Source of the DNA: Puniceicoccales bacterium
GTDB taxonomy: Bacteria; Verrucomicrobiota; Verrucomicrobiia; Opitutales; JAIRKQ01
Length of the DNA: 22,899 nt
Reading direction: 5' to 3'
Assembly (NCBI GenBank): GCA_031266155.1
Contig: JAISBO010000078.1
Coordinates: 1-22,899 of the forward strand
Made by a program: the position numbers and the translations under genes. A model generated the notes under the pieces. That model saw only the letters and a program-made list of their open reading frames with translations. It had not been told where the DNA came from and ran no database searches. Positions 14,317 through 22,175 of this stretch are shown in pieces; position 1 is the first letter of the stretch, and every line of letters begins with the position of its first letter.

Positions 14317-15573
14317 ATGCAAAAAAATTTTGTGGAAGAAAATTTGGACAAAAGTCAGAACCAATACCGGGTAATTGCCCTTCGCTGGCGTCCGAAAAGT
14401 TTCAAAGAAATCATTGGGCAGGATCACATCACCAGGACATTAACCAATGCCATAGAGATGGGGCGTGTTGCCCATGCCTACCTATTCGTTGGGCCTCGGG
14501 GAACGGGGAAAACTACCACCGCCCGTCTGCTAGCCATGGCCCTGAATGCTAGCGGTGGACCATCCGTAGATTTCGACCCTGACGGTGAAATTTCACGCTC
14601 CATAGCATCAGGAAACTGCTTGGATGTCATAGAAATCGATGGAGCGTCCAATAATTCCGTCGAGCAAATTCGAGACCTTCGCGAGGAATGCCGATATGCC
14701 CCCATCTCATGCAAATATAAAATATATATTATCGACGAAGTGCATATGCTATCAAATGCAGCCTTTAATGCGTTATTGAAGACCCTCGAGGAACCACCAG
14801 CTCACGTAAAATTTATCTTTGCCACCACCGAGGCGCATAAAGTTTTGCCAACCATAGCGTCCCGATGCCAACGGTTTTCTTTCCGTCCCGTAGCAATTAC
14901 CACATTGGCTGAAAAATTATCTGCGATCGCCCAAAGCGAAGGAATAAAAATTTCCGAAGGTGCGCTCCTTTCCATTGCCCGCCTTGCCCATGGTGGCGTC
15001 AGAGACGCGGAATCGATCCTTGACCGCATGGCAACCTTTTGTGGGAACGAAATAACCGCAGAAGCAATAAACCTTGCCTATGGGTTAGCCGATGATAACA
15101 CCATCGATGGCATAATTAGCAATATTTACTACGGAGACTACAAAAAGCTCATAAAAATTTCCCATGAAATTTCATCGCAAAATTGCGACATGTATAGGGT
15201 TTTGTGCGACGTGGAAGCAAGGATTTATGAGCAATTGGAAAGTATTTTAGATGGGGATGGCAACTATCCCGATCGCATGGTTCGGATATTGGAAGAAATT
15301 CACCGGTCAAAGGAATCCGTTAAAACCGGAATCTCCGAAACCATAAACTTTGAAACCACCCTACTAAAAGCTGCTGAACGGGGGCAATCCCGTGCCATCG
15401 ATGCCATTCTGCAAGACGTTCGGGCATTAAAGTCTGAAGATGCGAAGAATCAGCTCGCTGCTACCTCCGACGATGACTCCGAAAAAAAGAAATCTCGCTT
15501 GCCATCCGAAGTACAATCGATACTGAAAGAAGGTTTTCATGCCCAACTAAGCATTTTAAAGTCCGATGGATAA
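14317..15573 (+). CDS. dnaX: DNA polymerase III clamp-loader subunit, gamma-length DnaX
   Basis: DnaX is the ATPase of the clamp loader that places the sliding clamp on primed DNA. The AAA+ core shows ALRWRPKSFKEIIGQDHI (21-38), Walker A GPRGTGKT (59-66), Walker B IIDEVH (138-143), LLKTLEEPPAHVKFIFATTE and sensor/arginine-finger region ASRCQRFSF. The start at 14317 has a TAGGA ribosome binding site 5 bases upstream. The zinc-module cysteines found in most DnaX proteins are missing: residues 78-100 have none, with a lone C101. The protein has 418 residues, close to E. coli gamma (431), and lacks the tau-specific C-terminus. A slippery A AAA AAG heptamer occurs near the end. Its last 8 bases overlap the recombinase gene. 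Confidence 0.95.
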   Translation: MQKNFVEENLDKSQNQYRVIALRWRPKSFKEIIGQDHITRTLTNAIEMGRVAHAYLFVGPRGTGKTTTARLLAMALNASGGPSVDFDPDGEISRSIASGNCLDVIEIDGASNNSVEQIRDLREECRYAPISCKYKIYIIDEVHMLSNAAFNALLKTLEEPPAHVKFIFATTEAHKVLPTIASRCQRFSFRPVAITTLAEKLSAIAQSEGIKISEGALLSIARLAHGGVRDAESILDRMATFCGNEITAEAINLAYGLADDNTIDGIISNIYYGDYKKLIKISHEISSQNCDMYRVLCDVEARIYEQLESILDGDGNYPDRMVRILEEIHRSKESVKTGISETINFETTLLKAAERGQSRAIDAILQDVRALKSEDAKNQLAATSDDDSEKKKSRLPSEVQSILKEGFHAQLSILKSDG

Positions 15574-16480
15574 AACGCCGTCAGTTTTGAAAGGAGATAT
15601 CGATGCCTTCCTTGTACACCTAGAACTGGAAAAGGGAAGCAGCAAAAATACCGTCGCCAGCTACGAAAATGACTTACTGGCCCTCGTGAATTTTTTTTCG
15701 AAACATGCTCTAAAAAGCTGGTCGGAGGTTTCATTGGAAATACTTCGCCAATGGTTAGCATTTCTAGGTAAATCTGGGTGTTCGTCGGCTACGGTGGCGA
15801 GGAAGTTGTCCGCTTTGCGGTCATTTTCCAAATTTGCCAAAGCCCGAAACATGGCAAATTTGGACGTTGCCAAGCAGTTGAAACGTCCCCGCTGCACGCG
15901 AAAACTGCCGGATACGCTGACATCGGAAGAAGTGTCAAAAATTTTGGAATTAAATGGGGAAAATTCTCCACTGGCCATGCGGGACAGCGCAATGTTTGAG
16001 TTGATTTACAGCAGTGGCCTGAGAGTGTCCGAATTGTGTGACATTAAAATTCAGGCCGTCGATTTTGAAAACTGTTTTTTAAGGGTATATGGCAAGGGGG
16101 CAAAGGAAAGGAGTGTCCCCTTTGGGTCCATTGCCAAATCCAAGCTGGAACGGTACCTAGCCGTCGCACGTCCAAAATTCGTAAAATCTAAAACGGATAG
16201 CACATTTTTTATAGGGATAACGGGTCGCAAATTATCAAGAAAAACCGTGTGGATGCACCTAAAAAAATACATAAAACTGGCAGGGATAGAAAAAACCGTA
16301 ACTCCCCACACCCTACGCCATTCCTTTGCTACGCATCTGTTGGAAAATGGGGCAGATCTGCGTTCCATACAGGAAATGCTCGGCCATGCGAATATTTCCA
16401 CTACCCAAATTTATACGGCCGTTGATAAAAAACGTCTCCTATCCGACTACAGAAAGTTTCACCAACGGGATAAATTTTAA
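15566..16480 (+). CDS. xerD: XerC/XerD-family tyrosine recombinase
   Basis: Xer recombinases resolve chromosome dimers at dif. The N-terminal core-binding domain (about residues 8-100) has GSSKNTVASYENDL and SATVARKLSALRSF. The catalytic domain holds the full set: R153 (SSGLRVSEL), K177 (GKGAKER), H248 and R251 (HTLRHSFATHL), H274 (LGHANISTTQIY) and the nucleophile Y283. The 304 residues match the family. The LRSIQEMLGHANISTTQIYT segment and the C-terminus ending in KKRLLSDYRKFHQR resemble XerD more than XerC, but the distinction is not firm. It overlaps the end of dnaX by 8 bases and is probably co-transcribed with it. It ends convergently with the next gene, 38 bases away. Confidence 0.9.
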   Translation: MDKTPSVLKGDIDAFLVHLELEKGSSKNTVASYENDLLALVNFFSKHALKSWSEVSLEILRQWLAFLGKSGCSSATVARKLSALRSFSKFAKARNMANLDVAKQLKRPRCTRKLPDTLTSEEVSKILELNGENSPLAMRDSAMFELIYSSGLRVSELCDIKIQAVDFENCFLRVYGKGAKERSVPFGSIAKSKLERYLAVARPKFVKSKTDSTFFIGITGRKLSRKTVWMHLKKYIKLAGIEKTVTPHTLRHSFATHLLENGADLRSIQEMLGHANISTTQIYTAVDKKRLLSDYRKFHQRDKF

Positions 16481-16518
16481 CGTGAAAGCTGATCCGTCGA
16501 CGTGGAAGATAGTCAGTT

Positions 16519-17673
16519 TTAATAAACATCTCTTTGGTAGCGTCGGTTGTCCTTTAACGATTTTAAAAAACCATTGGCCTCATCTTCGGCAAAGTTTCCA
16601 AGTTCCATGGCTATTTTCTTTAGGGTATTTTCGACATCCACGGCCATTTTAGATGCATTGCCACAGACATAAACATGGGCTCCATTGGAAATCCACGACC
16701 AGAGTTCTTTGCGATGTTCCCAAATTCTATCCTGAACATATATTTTATTTTCCTGGTCCCTCGAAAAGGCCAAATCCAGATTTGTCAAAATGCCAGAATT
16801 TTTAAAAGTTTGCAATTCTTCCTCAAATAAAAAATCCGTTGTACGATTTCTGTCGCCGAAGAACAGCCAGCTTGCCCCGATTTTATCACCTCTGTCCATC
16901 ATATATCGTCTCTCCTGCAAAAACCCGATGAATGGTGCAATTCCAGTTCCCGGGCCAACCATTATGATATTCGACTCGGCATTTGCCGGCAACGCAAACA
17001 TGGATTTCACCACAAAAACCCTAATGCCTTCTCCAATGCTTGCATCGTGGGCCAAATAATTCGACGCAATGCCGTTCCTTTTATTTCCAATGGCATTTGC
17101 ATAGCTAACAACTCCAACGACAACGTGTATTTCATTTCGGTCAACGAGGGGAGATGAGGCGATGGAATATAGCCGCGGCGTCAAACGGCGCAACTTGGAT
17201 ACCAATTCGTCTGGTTCTACTTCGCAACGGCCATCGAATTTTTTCAAAATCTCCAACAGTGAATATGATTTTGCCAAAACTTGACATTCCGGATCGGAAT
17301 GGAGTATTTTATCACTAATAAATGCACCCATGGCGGAATTTGTTTCGATTTCCGCAAGCCATTTCCAAAATTGCTCGGATAGGTTGGTTATGCAAAGATA
17401 TTCCCCTAGGGCAGAAGAAATCGATATTTTTTCACCCAGAAAAGGAAGCTTAATCTGTGTTTCAGGATCTATTTTTAACAAACTCAAAATTTCGGCCGTT
17501 TTACTCCCATTGTTTTTGGGAAATACGGCAATCGAATCGCCACATTTATAGGATATGTCGCTATTGCTCATATCGAAAACGATGTGTTGGACGTTTTTAT
17601 CACTTGCCTGGCCATTCAGCCTTCTCCGAAATTTCAAACGGGCGGTAAATGGATTATCTCTATTATAGGTCAT
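16519..17673 (-). CDS. CysJ-like FAD/NADPH reductase without a flavodoxin domain
   Basis: The protein resembles the reductase half of the sulfite reductase flavoprotein. FAD-binding motifs are RLYSIASSP (167-175) and GIASNYLAH (201-209). The NADPH-binding part has GPGTGIAPFIGFLQER (240-255), FFGDRNRTTDFLF (271-283), AFSRDQENKIYVQDRI and VYVCGNASKM (335-344). It ends in YQRDVY, as CysJ proteins do. The N-terminal FMN/flavodoxin domain of CysJ is absent. I start at 17673 (MTYNRDNPFTARL), giving 384 residues; a TTG at 17838 with an AGGA site would add 55 residues of unlike sequence. It presumably passes electrons from NADPH to a separate acceptor such as a sulfite reductase or a flavodoxin. No cys gene is nearby. 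Confidence 0.85.
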   Translation of the reverse strand: MTYNRDNPFTARLKFRRRLNGQASDKNVQHIVFDMSNSDISYKCGDSIAVFPKNNGSKTAEILSLLKIDPETQIKLPFLGEKISISSALGEYLCITNLSEQFWKWLAEIETNSAMGAFISDKILHSDPECQVLAKSYSLLEILKKFDGRCEVEPDELVSKLRRLTPRLYSIASSPLVDRNEIHVVVGVVSYANAIGNKRNGIASNYLAHDASIGEGIRVFVVKSMFALPANAESNIIMVGPGTGIAPFIGFLQERRYMMDRGDKIGASWLFFGDRNRTTDFLFEEELQTFKNSGILTNLDLAFSRDQENKIYVQDRIWEHRKELWSWISNGAHVYVCGNASKMAVDVENTLKKIAMELGNFAEDEANGFLKSLKDNRRYQRDVY

Positions 17674-17975
17674 TTTCACGGCTGAGAAAATATGAATATG
17701 CCAAAAATTCAAGACAATTCGAATTCTGGCAAATGGCCCCAATCTACCGGCGGATTTTTTGATTGGCCGACATAACAAATCAAGATTTTGGCCGCTGGCA
17801 TCGCTACTATCGGTAATATTTTTCGTTGTGCCCGCCAAACAATCCTAGTTTTTTATTGACAATGTGAAATCTTTCAGGTTGAAATATATTATTTAGAAGA
17901 TTTTGAATTTAAAGGGAATGGTAAGTAACGAAACGGTAGGCTTTAATTTTCAAAATTACCAACGGGGGAAAGAAT
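17674..17975. other. Divergent spacer between the reductase gene and the orphan 105-residue gene
   Basis: The left part could encode an N-terminal extension of the reductase if a TTG at 17838 is used. The right part is AT-rich. A perfect TTGACA at 17856-17861 faces the plus strand, but the nearest good -10 (TATATT, 17885-17890) is 23 bases away, too far for a standard promoter. A 23-codon frame at 17918-17989 overlaps the start of the next gene. Confidence 0.4.
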
Positions 17976-18293
17976 ATGGTTACGCATAGCACAAATAACA
18001 CTAATGTGGTAGAAATTTTTTCAAAGGGGCCAACGACATGCATTGCTTCAAAGGATATTGCGAGTAAGTTTTATGGCGTACTTACAGACCTTGAACGTGC
18101 AAAAATAATTGAAAGCTTTATAAAGGATCGATCTGATTTTGATATTGATACTTACTGCAAACGCACATTTGATGGGGTGGATAAGGAAATCGCAGTGGAA
18201 TATTTTCGCGAAGTGGCAGATGAAACGAAAAGAAAGTCTGTCCAATTCAAAATTATAGACCTCGAAATTGCTAAAAATCAATCGCCCGGATAA
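17976..18293 (+). CDS. Orphan 105-residue protein, unknown function
   Basis: The product begins MVTHSTNNTNVVEIFSKGP and is predicted soluble, mixed-charge and largely helical (for example DLERAKIIESFIKDRSDF and VEYFREVADETKRKSV). There is no signal peptide, membrane segment or known motif. I do not recognise the family. A strong purine-rich ribosome binding site (GGGGGAAAG) lies 4 bases before the ATG, which supports a real gene. It is 200 bases upstream of sctS on the same strand. A link to type III secretion (chaperone, regulator or substrate) is only a guess from location. Confidence 0.7.
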   Translation: MVTHSTNNTNVVEIFSKGPTTCIASKDIASKFYGVLTDLERAKIIESFIKDRSDFDIDTYCKRTFDGVDKEIAVEYFREVADETKRKSVQFKIIDLEIAKNQSPG

Positions 18294-18494
18294 TCGGCAT
18301 ATGATTACAACATAGCATTTAGGTAAAAATAGCGATCTTGCAAAAAGTCTATCCCTTTGGTTTCCTCCAAAATTTGTTCCTTTGGCAACGAAGTCTTTTG
18401 GAAAATAGGAAGGTTTGGTCTCCAAAGATTTCAAATATTAAAGATTGTTTATCCTAAAATTTTTGCTTAAATAGCATAACTTTAGTATAAACTT

Positions 18495-18764
18495 ATGCAC
18501 GAGTCATTTATTTTGAGTGTAACATCTAAGGCGATGATTTTAGTGTTGGTCCTATCGATGCCACCGATCTTGATAGCCACAACAGTAGGGCTGCTCATTA
18601 GTCTATTGCAAGCGTTGACTCAGGTTCAGGAACAAACATTGGGATTTGCGGTAAAATTGATCTTTGTAATCGTAGTATTGGCCTTAACTACTCATTGGAT
18701 AGGTGGCGAAATTTTGGAATTCACCACCTATTTGTTCGATGAATTTCCAGTGTTAGCTCAGTAA
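18495..18764 (+). CDS. sctS: Type III secretion export apparatus protein SctS
   Basis: SctS (YscS/FliQ family) forms part of the SctRST export gate in the inner membrane. The 89 residues hold two membrane hairpin segments (about 13-36 and 50-70). The motif QALTQVQEQTLGFAVKLI (residues 39-56) is the family signature, and the QALTQ(V/I)QEQTL form is that of injectisomes rather than flagellar FliQ. No evident ribosome binding site precedes the ATG. It heads the contiguous trio sctS-sctT-sctU. SctR, SctV and the ATPase are not in this window. Confidence 0.92.
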   Translation: MHESFILSVTSKAMILVLVLSMPPILIATTVGLLISLLQALTQVQEQTLGFAVKLIFVIVVLALTTHWIGGEILEFTTYLFDEFPVLAQ

Positions 18765-18774
18765 TGGGTGGATT

Positions 18775-19563
18775 ATGGATACGCCACTAAAGGAAATATC
18801 AAATACATGCGTATTGGTAATTATAGCAATGGCACGGTTGGGGGCGTCACTGGCAGTGGCTCCATTTTTTTCGCGCCAATTTGTGGTAGGAACCGGACGA
18901 AATGTCGCCATATTATCATTGTCTTTGCCATTGTTCTGTTTGGTATTCCCAACGATTCCCCAGGGAGAATTTGCCATTTTAGCCATGGGGGGATTGCTAA
19001 TAAAAGAGGTTGTCATAGGGATCGTTCTGGGGTTTGTCGCGAGTTTTATTTTCTATACGGCGGAAGGGGTTGGTTTTGTGGTCGATGTTCAGCGCGGGTC
19101 ATCGATGGCAACAATATTTGACCCGATGGCGGGTTCACAAACGTCGCTCATGGGAAGTTTTTTGATACAAATGATGTCGGTGGCATTTTTTTCCACGGGT
19201 GGATTTTTGTTTTTCTTGGACCTCATATATAAAACTTACCAGGTGTGGCCAGTATTTTCATATTTCCCCAAGTTTGAGGTAGGGTTTGCAGTGTTTTTTA
19301 TGGATCTGGTAAAGGACTTGATGGCCGTGATGTTTTCCCTAGCAGCTCCCATATTGATAGTTTTGTTTTTGGCAGAATTTGGGCTTGGTATGGTCAACAG
19401 ATTTGCTCCCCAGCTCAACGTTTTCTTCCTAGCAATGCCAGTAAAAAGTTGGTTGTCGATGATGTTTTTGTTTATGTATTTATCCCTATTGAATTATTTC
19501 TTCGAATTGTATTTTACGTCCAGAAGTAAACTTGCGGAATTTGTTAAGATTTTTGTTAGATAG
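18775..19563 (+). CDS. sctT: Type III secretion export apparatus protein SctT
   Basis: SctT (YscT/SpaR/FliR family) is the fifth-position subunit of the export gate. At 262 residues it has the usual length and about six hydrophobic segments. Family blocks are AMARLGASLAVAPFF near the N-terminus, FVVDVQRGSSMATIFDPMAG (about 100-119), SLMGSFLIQMMSVAFFSTGG, and FGLGMVNRFAPQLNVFFLAMP (about 206-226). The DPMAGSQTS stretch resembles injectisome SctT more than FliR. It starts 10 bases after sctS with a GGGTGG ribosome binding site. Confidence 0.93.
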   Translation: MDTPLKEISNTCVLVIIAMARLGASLAVAPFFSRQFVVGTGRNVAILSLSLPLFCLVFPTIPQGEFAILAMGGLLIKEVVIGIVLGFVASFIFYTAEGVGFVVDVQRGSSMATIFDPMAGSQTSLMGSFLIQMMSVAFFSTGGFLFFLDLIYKTYQVWPVFSYFPKFEVGFAVFFMDLVKDLMAVMFSLAAPILIVLFLAEFGLGMVNRFAPQLNVFFLAMPVKSWLSMMFLFMYLSLLNYFFELYFTSRSKLAEFVKIFVR

Positions 19564-20649
19564 ATGAGTGGTGAAAAAACAGAAATGCCTACGCCGAAGA
19601 AGCTGCGAGATGCTAGGAAAAAAGGCCAGGTGTGTAAAAGTACGGATGTGATTTCCACATCCCTGCTAATAGGCATGTACGCGTACATAGGCCTTGGATG
19701 GTCCAATCACGTAAAAGCCATAGGAAATATGCTCGTGTTTCCCATAAACTACCTGTCAGAAGATTTTAAAATGGCCTATGCCAATGTTATTGTCGGGGTT
19801 TTTAAACAAATGATCGGCATCATACTACCTGCTCTTGGGATTTGTATGGTCATGGCTGTGGTTGCAAATTGTGCTCAAATTGGTTTTTTGCTCACTGCCG
19901 AAACGGTAAAGCCGGATTTGAAAAAACTTAATCCCGCGGAAAAAATTAAACAAATTTTTTCCAAAAAAAACCTTTTCGAATTTTTGAAATCGGCCCTAAA
20001 AATAATGTTTTTGGGCATATTGATTTACATGGTCATAAAAAATCTAATCCGAGATTTACTCCTGTTACCATTCTATGGTCTCACAGGAGTGATCAACATT
20101 TTGGGACCAATAATGAAACGATTTGCGTACAATGTAATCTTTGCCTACGTTGTGGTCGCATGTGTTGATTTTGTCTTCCAGAAGCGAAATTTTATGAGTA
20201 AAATGAAAATGTCCAAGGATGAGGTAAAGCGGGAGTATAAGGAAAGTGAAGGAGATCCGCAAATTAAAGGGAAACGGAAACAGATACATCGCGAAATGGT
20301 CGAGCAAGATGCCCCTCGAAGGACAAAACAGTCCAGTGTGTTGATAACGAATCCCGAACATATCGCCGTGGCCGTATACTATAATATGAAAAGCAAAGGG
20401 GCCTCTTTGCCCATCATTTTGGCAACTGGGCAGGGAGCTATCGCGGAAGAAATGATACAGGTGGCTCGGGAAAACAATATTCCGATCATGCGTAACGTAC
20501 CATTGGCACACTCTCTCATGGATGTTGGAGAAGTGATGACTTTTATTCCCACGGAACTAATTGAGCCGGTGGCTGAGGTGCTACGTTGGGTATATGAAAT
20601 GAAGGAACAGCACGAGCAAGGTATGGGGCTTGAGGGTGAAGCCTGGTAA
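19564..20649 (+). CDS. sctU: Type III secretion substrate-specificity switch protein SctU
   Basis: SctU (YscU/FlhB family) wraps the export gate and switches substrate class after self-cleavage. The N-terminus GEKTEMPTPKKLRDARKKGQV is the family signature. Four membrane segments occupy about residues 28-48, 75-105, 140-160 and 185-206. A cytoplasmic linker (MSKDEVKREYKESEGDPQIKG region, 216-236) precedes the autocleavage site. That site reads NPEH (263-266), where NPTH is usual; the cleaved Asn-Pro bond and the histidine are kept. The C-terminal domain continues IAVAVYYN and ARENNIPIMRNVPLAHSL. The ATG follows the sctT stop directly. The 361 residues match the family. Confidence 0.93.
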   Translation: MSGEKTEMPTPKKLRDARKKGQVCKSTDVISTSLLIGMYAYIGLGWSNHVKAIGNMLVFPINYLSEDFKMAYANVIVGVFKQMIGIILPALGICMVMAVVANCAQIGFLLTAETVKPDLKKLNPAEKIKQIFSKKNLFEFLKSALKIMFLGILIYMVIKNLIRDLLLLPFYGLTGVINILGPIMKRFAYNVIFAYVVVACVDFVFQKRNFMSKMKMSKDEVKREYKESEGDPQIKGKRKQIHREMVEQDAPRRTKQSSVLITNPEHIAVAVYYNMKSKGASLPIILATGQGAIAEEMIQVARENNIPIMRNVPLAHSLMDVGEVMTFIPTELIEPVAEVLRWVYEMKEQHEQGMGLEGEAW

Positions 20650-20667
20650 TTCTCGATGTAGGAAATT

Positions 20668-21525
20668 ATGGTTCCCAAGATATTTTACAAAGAAAACAGC
20701 AAACCATCAGCCAAACCAACGTCGCTATTAAAGCAAACACTGCTCGACTTGGAAAATCTCAAAATCACTCCCTCCAAAAGGCTTGGCCAGAACTTTTTAA
20801 TCGATGGCAATGTGGTCGATAAATTTATGGCAATTTCGGATGTGAGAAATGGCGACGCGGTTGTTGAGATTGGTCCGGGACTGGGAGTACTATCGGAAAA
20901 AATTTTACAGGTCGGAGCAAAATTGTTCGCCATTGAATTGGACAGGCGCTTTTTTGATTTTCTAAAGTCAAGGTTTGCAAATTATAGTAATTTATGGCTG
21001 ATGCACGGTGATGCGGTGAGTTTCCCGATTGCCGGATTGCCACAAAATATGGGAAATTTTAAAGTGATTTCCAACCTACCCTACTCCATTTCATCGGCTT
21101 GGATAAGTGCTCTTTTAGAATGCCATTTGCCACAGTGCATAAATTTAATCACGCAAACCGAAACGGCAGAGAGGTTTTTCGCTTCCACCAAGCCTTCGGA
21201 GATCTGTCCCATTTCAATTTTCATCCAATCGGCTTATGATAGGGTTTGTATGCATAGGGTTGCAGCAAACTCATTCTATCCAGAGCCAATGGTATCGTCG
21301 GTCGTGGTATCAATGGTAAAAAAACAAAACCCCTTCCTCTTTAAAACAATGACCAAACAGACCATTAGGTGGATTTTTACAAAAAGAAGAAAACAAATGG
21401 GAGGAATCGGTAGGGACGGATGTGCCGAATTACAAAATTGGCTGTCGGAATGTAAAATTGCCACACACCAAAGGCCCGAGGAAATCTCCATGGAACAATG
21501 GAAAATGCTCGATGAATTTTTTTAA
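20668..21525 (+). CDS. rsmA: 16S rRNA adenine dimethyltransferase (KsgA)
   Basis: RsmA dimethylates two adjacent adenines near the 3' end of 16S rRNA (A1518 and A1519 in E. coli) late in 30S maturation. Motifs are KRLGQNFLID (37-46), the SAM-binding VVEIGPGLGVL (65-75), IELDRRF and the catalytic NLPYSISS (136-143). The C-terminal domain has FYPEPMVSSVVV and IFTKRRKQM. The 285 residues include an N-terminal lead of about 35 before the core, slightly longer than usual. It starts 18 bases after sctU with an AGGAA ribosome binding site, so it may be transcribed with the secretion genes. Confidence 0.94.
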   Translation: MVPKIFYKENSKPSAKPTSLLKQTLLDLENLKITPSKRLGQNFLIDGNVVDKFMAISDVRNGDAVVEIGPGLGVLSEKILQVGAKLFAIELDRRFFDFLKSRFANYSNLWLMHGDAVSFPIAGLPQNMGNFKVISNLPYSISSAWISALLECHLPQCINLITQTETAERFFASTKPSEICPISIFIQSAYDRVCMHRVAANSFYPEPMVSSVVVSMVKKQNPFLFKTMTKQTIRWIFTKRRKQMGGIGRDGCAELQNWLSECKIATHQRPEEISMEQWKMLDEFF

Positions 21526-21568
21526 GAAATTATCTATGAGATTCGGAAGGAGTAATTAGTGATAATTC

Positions 21569-22174
21569 ATGGCAGATGAAAGTTTAATCGCAAAAATTTT
21601 CCCCCGGCTGGAAGAAAGCCAATGGCAGCAGTTGGTAAAATATTCCAAATTACTAGGCGAGTGGAATGAAAAAATTAACCTTATTTCAAGGAAAGACATT
21701 CAAAATGTTATCAGCCATCATATCATTCCCAGTTTGTCAATTTCCACGGTTGGAAATTTTACCAAAGGCGAAGACGTTTTGGACATTGGAACCGGAGGTG
21801 GTCTTCCTGGAATTCCACTGGCCATTGTTTGCCGCGAAACTAGTTTTACACTGATGGATTCCATCGGGAAAAAGATCATGGCGGTAAACGATATGGTAAA
21901 AAGGCTGAACCTGCAAAATGTGAAAACGGTAAACATTCGGGCGGAAGACTTTTTCGGCAAATTCGATAAAATTGTCGGCCGAGCGGTAACAAATTTGGCC
22001 GACTTTTTGAAATACTCAAAAAAACTTTTGAAGCCGAATGGCAAAATTTTTTATCTAAAGGGCGAAGACCATACTAACAATTTGGGATTGCCGAAGGTGC
22101 GGAAATCCTATAATGTTGCTGAAATCACCGGTATTCGTGGGTTGGAAGATAAAGTAATTCTGGAAATCTTTTAA
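21569..22174 (+). CDS. rsmG: 16S rRNA m7G527 methyltransferase
   Basis: RsmG (GidB) N7-methylates G527 of 16S rRNA; its loss gives low-level streptomycin resistance in several bacteria. Family motifs are WNEKINLISRK (32-42), the SAM loop DIGTGGGLPGIPLA (72-85), LMDSIGKK and IVGRAVTNLADFLKY. The 201 residues match. An AAGGAG lies 17 bases before the ATG, farther than ideal, but an in-frame stop at 21563 rules out any upstream start. It lies 43 bases after rsmA, putting two 16S methyltransferases in a row. Confidence 0.94.
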   Translation: MADESLIAKIFPRLEESQWQQLVKYSKLLGEWNEKINLISRKDIQNVISHHIIPSLSISTVGNFTKGEDVLDIGTGGGLPGIPLAIVCRETSFTLMDSIGKKIMAVNDMVKRLNLQNVKTVNIRAEDFFGKFDKIVGRAVTNLADFLKYSKKLLKPNGKIFYLKGEDHTNNLGLPKVRKSYNVAEITGIRGLEDKVILEIF

Positions 22175-22175
22175 A

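Noticed and set aside
14142..14552. Plus-strand 136-codon frame ahead of and across the dnaX start
   Set aside because: Its second half is the dnaX sequence read in another frame, and the first half has no ribosome binding site or recognisable domain.
17918..17989. 23-codon leader frame overlapping the start of the orphan 105-residue gene
   Set aside because: The AAAGGGA before its ATG is too close to serve as a ribosome binding site and the peptide shows no regulatory codon run.
18356..18426. Two short palindromes TTTGG...CCAAA in the spacer before sctS
   Set aside because: Five-base arms in AT-rich sequence, no T run and no similar loop sequence; expected by chance.
18463..18491. TTGCTT-17-TATAAA as a promoter for sctS
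   Set aside because: The spacing is ideal, but the -10 box is only 3 bases before the ATG, so transcription would start inside the gene; the conserved N-terminus argues against a later start.
18768..19121. 117-codon frame overlapping sctT
   Set aside because: It is a shifted reading of the sctT sequence; sctT has the conserved family motifs and its own ribosome binding site.
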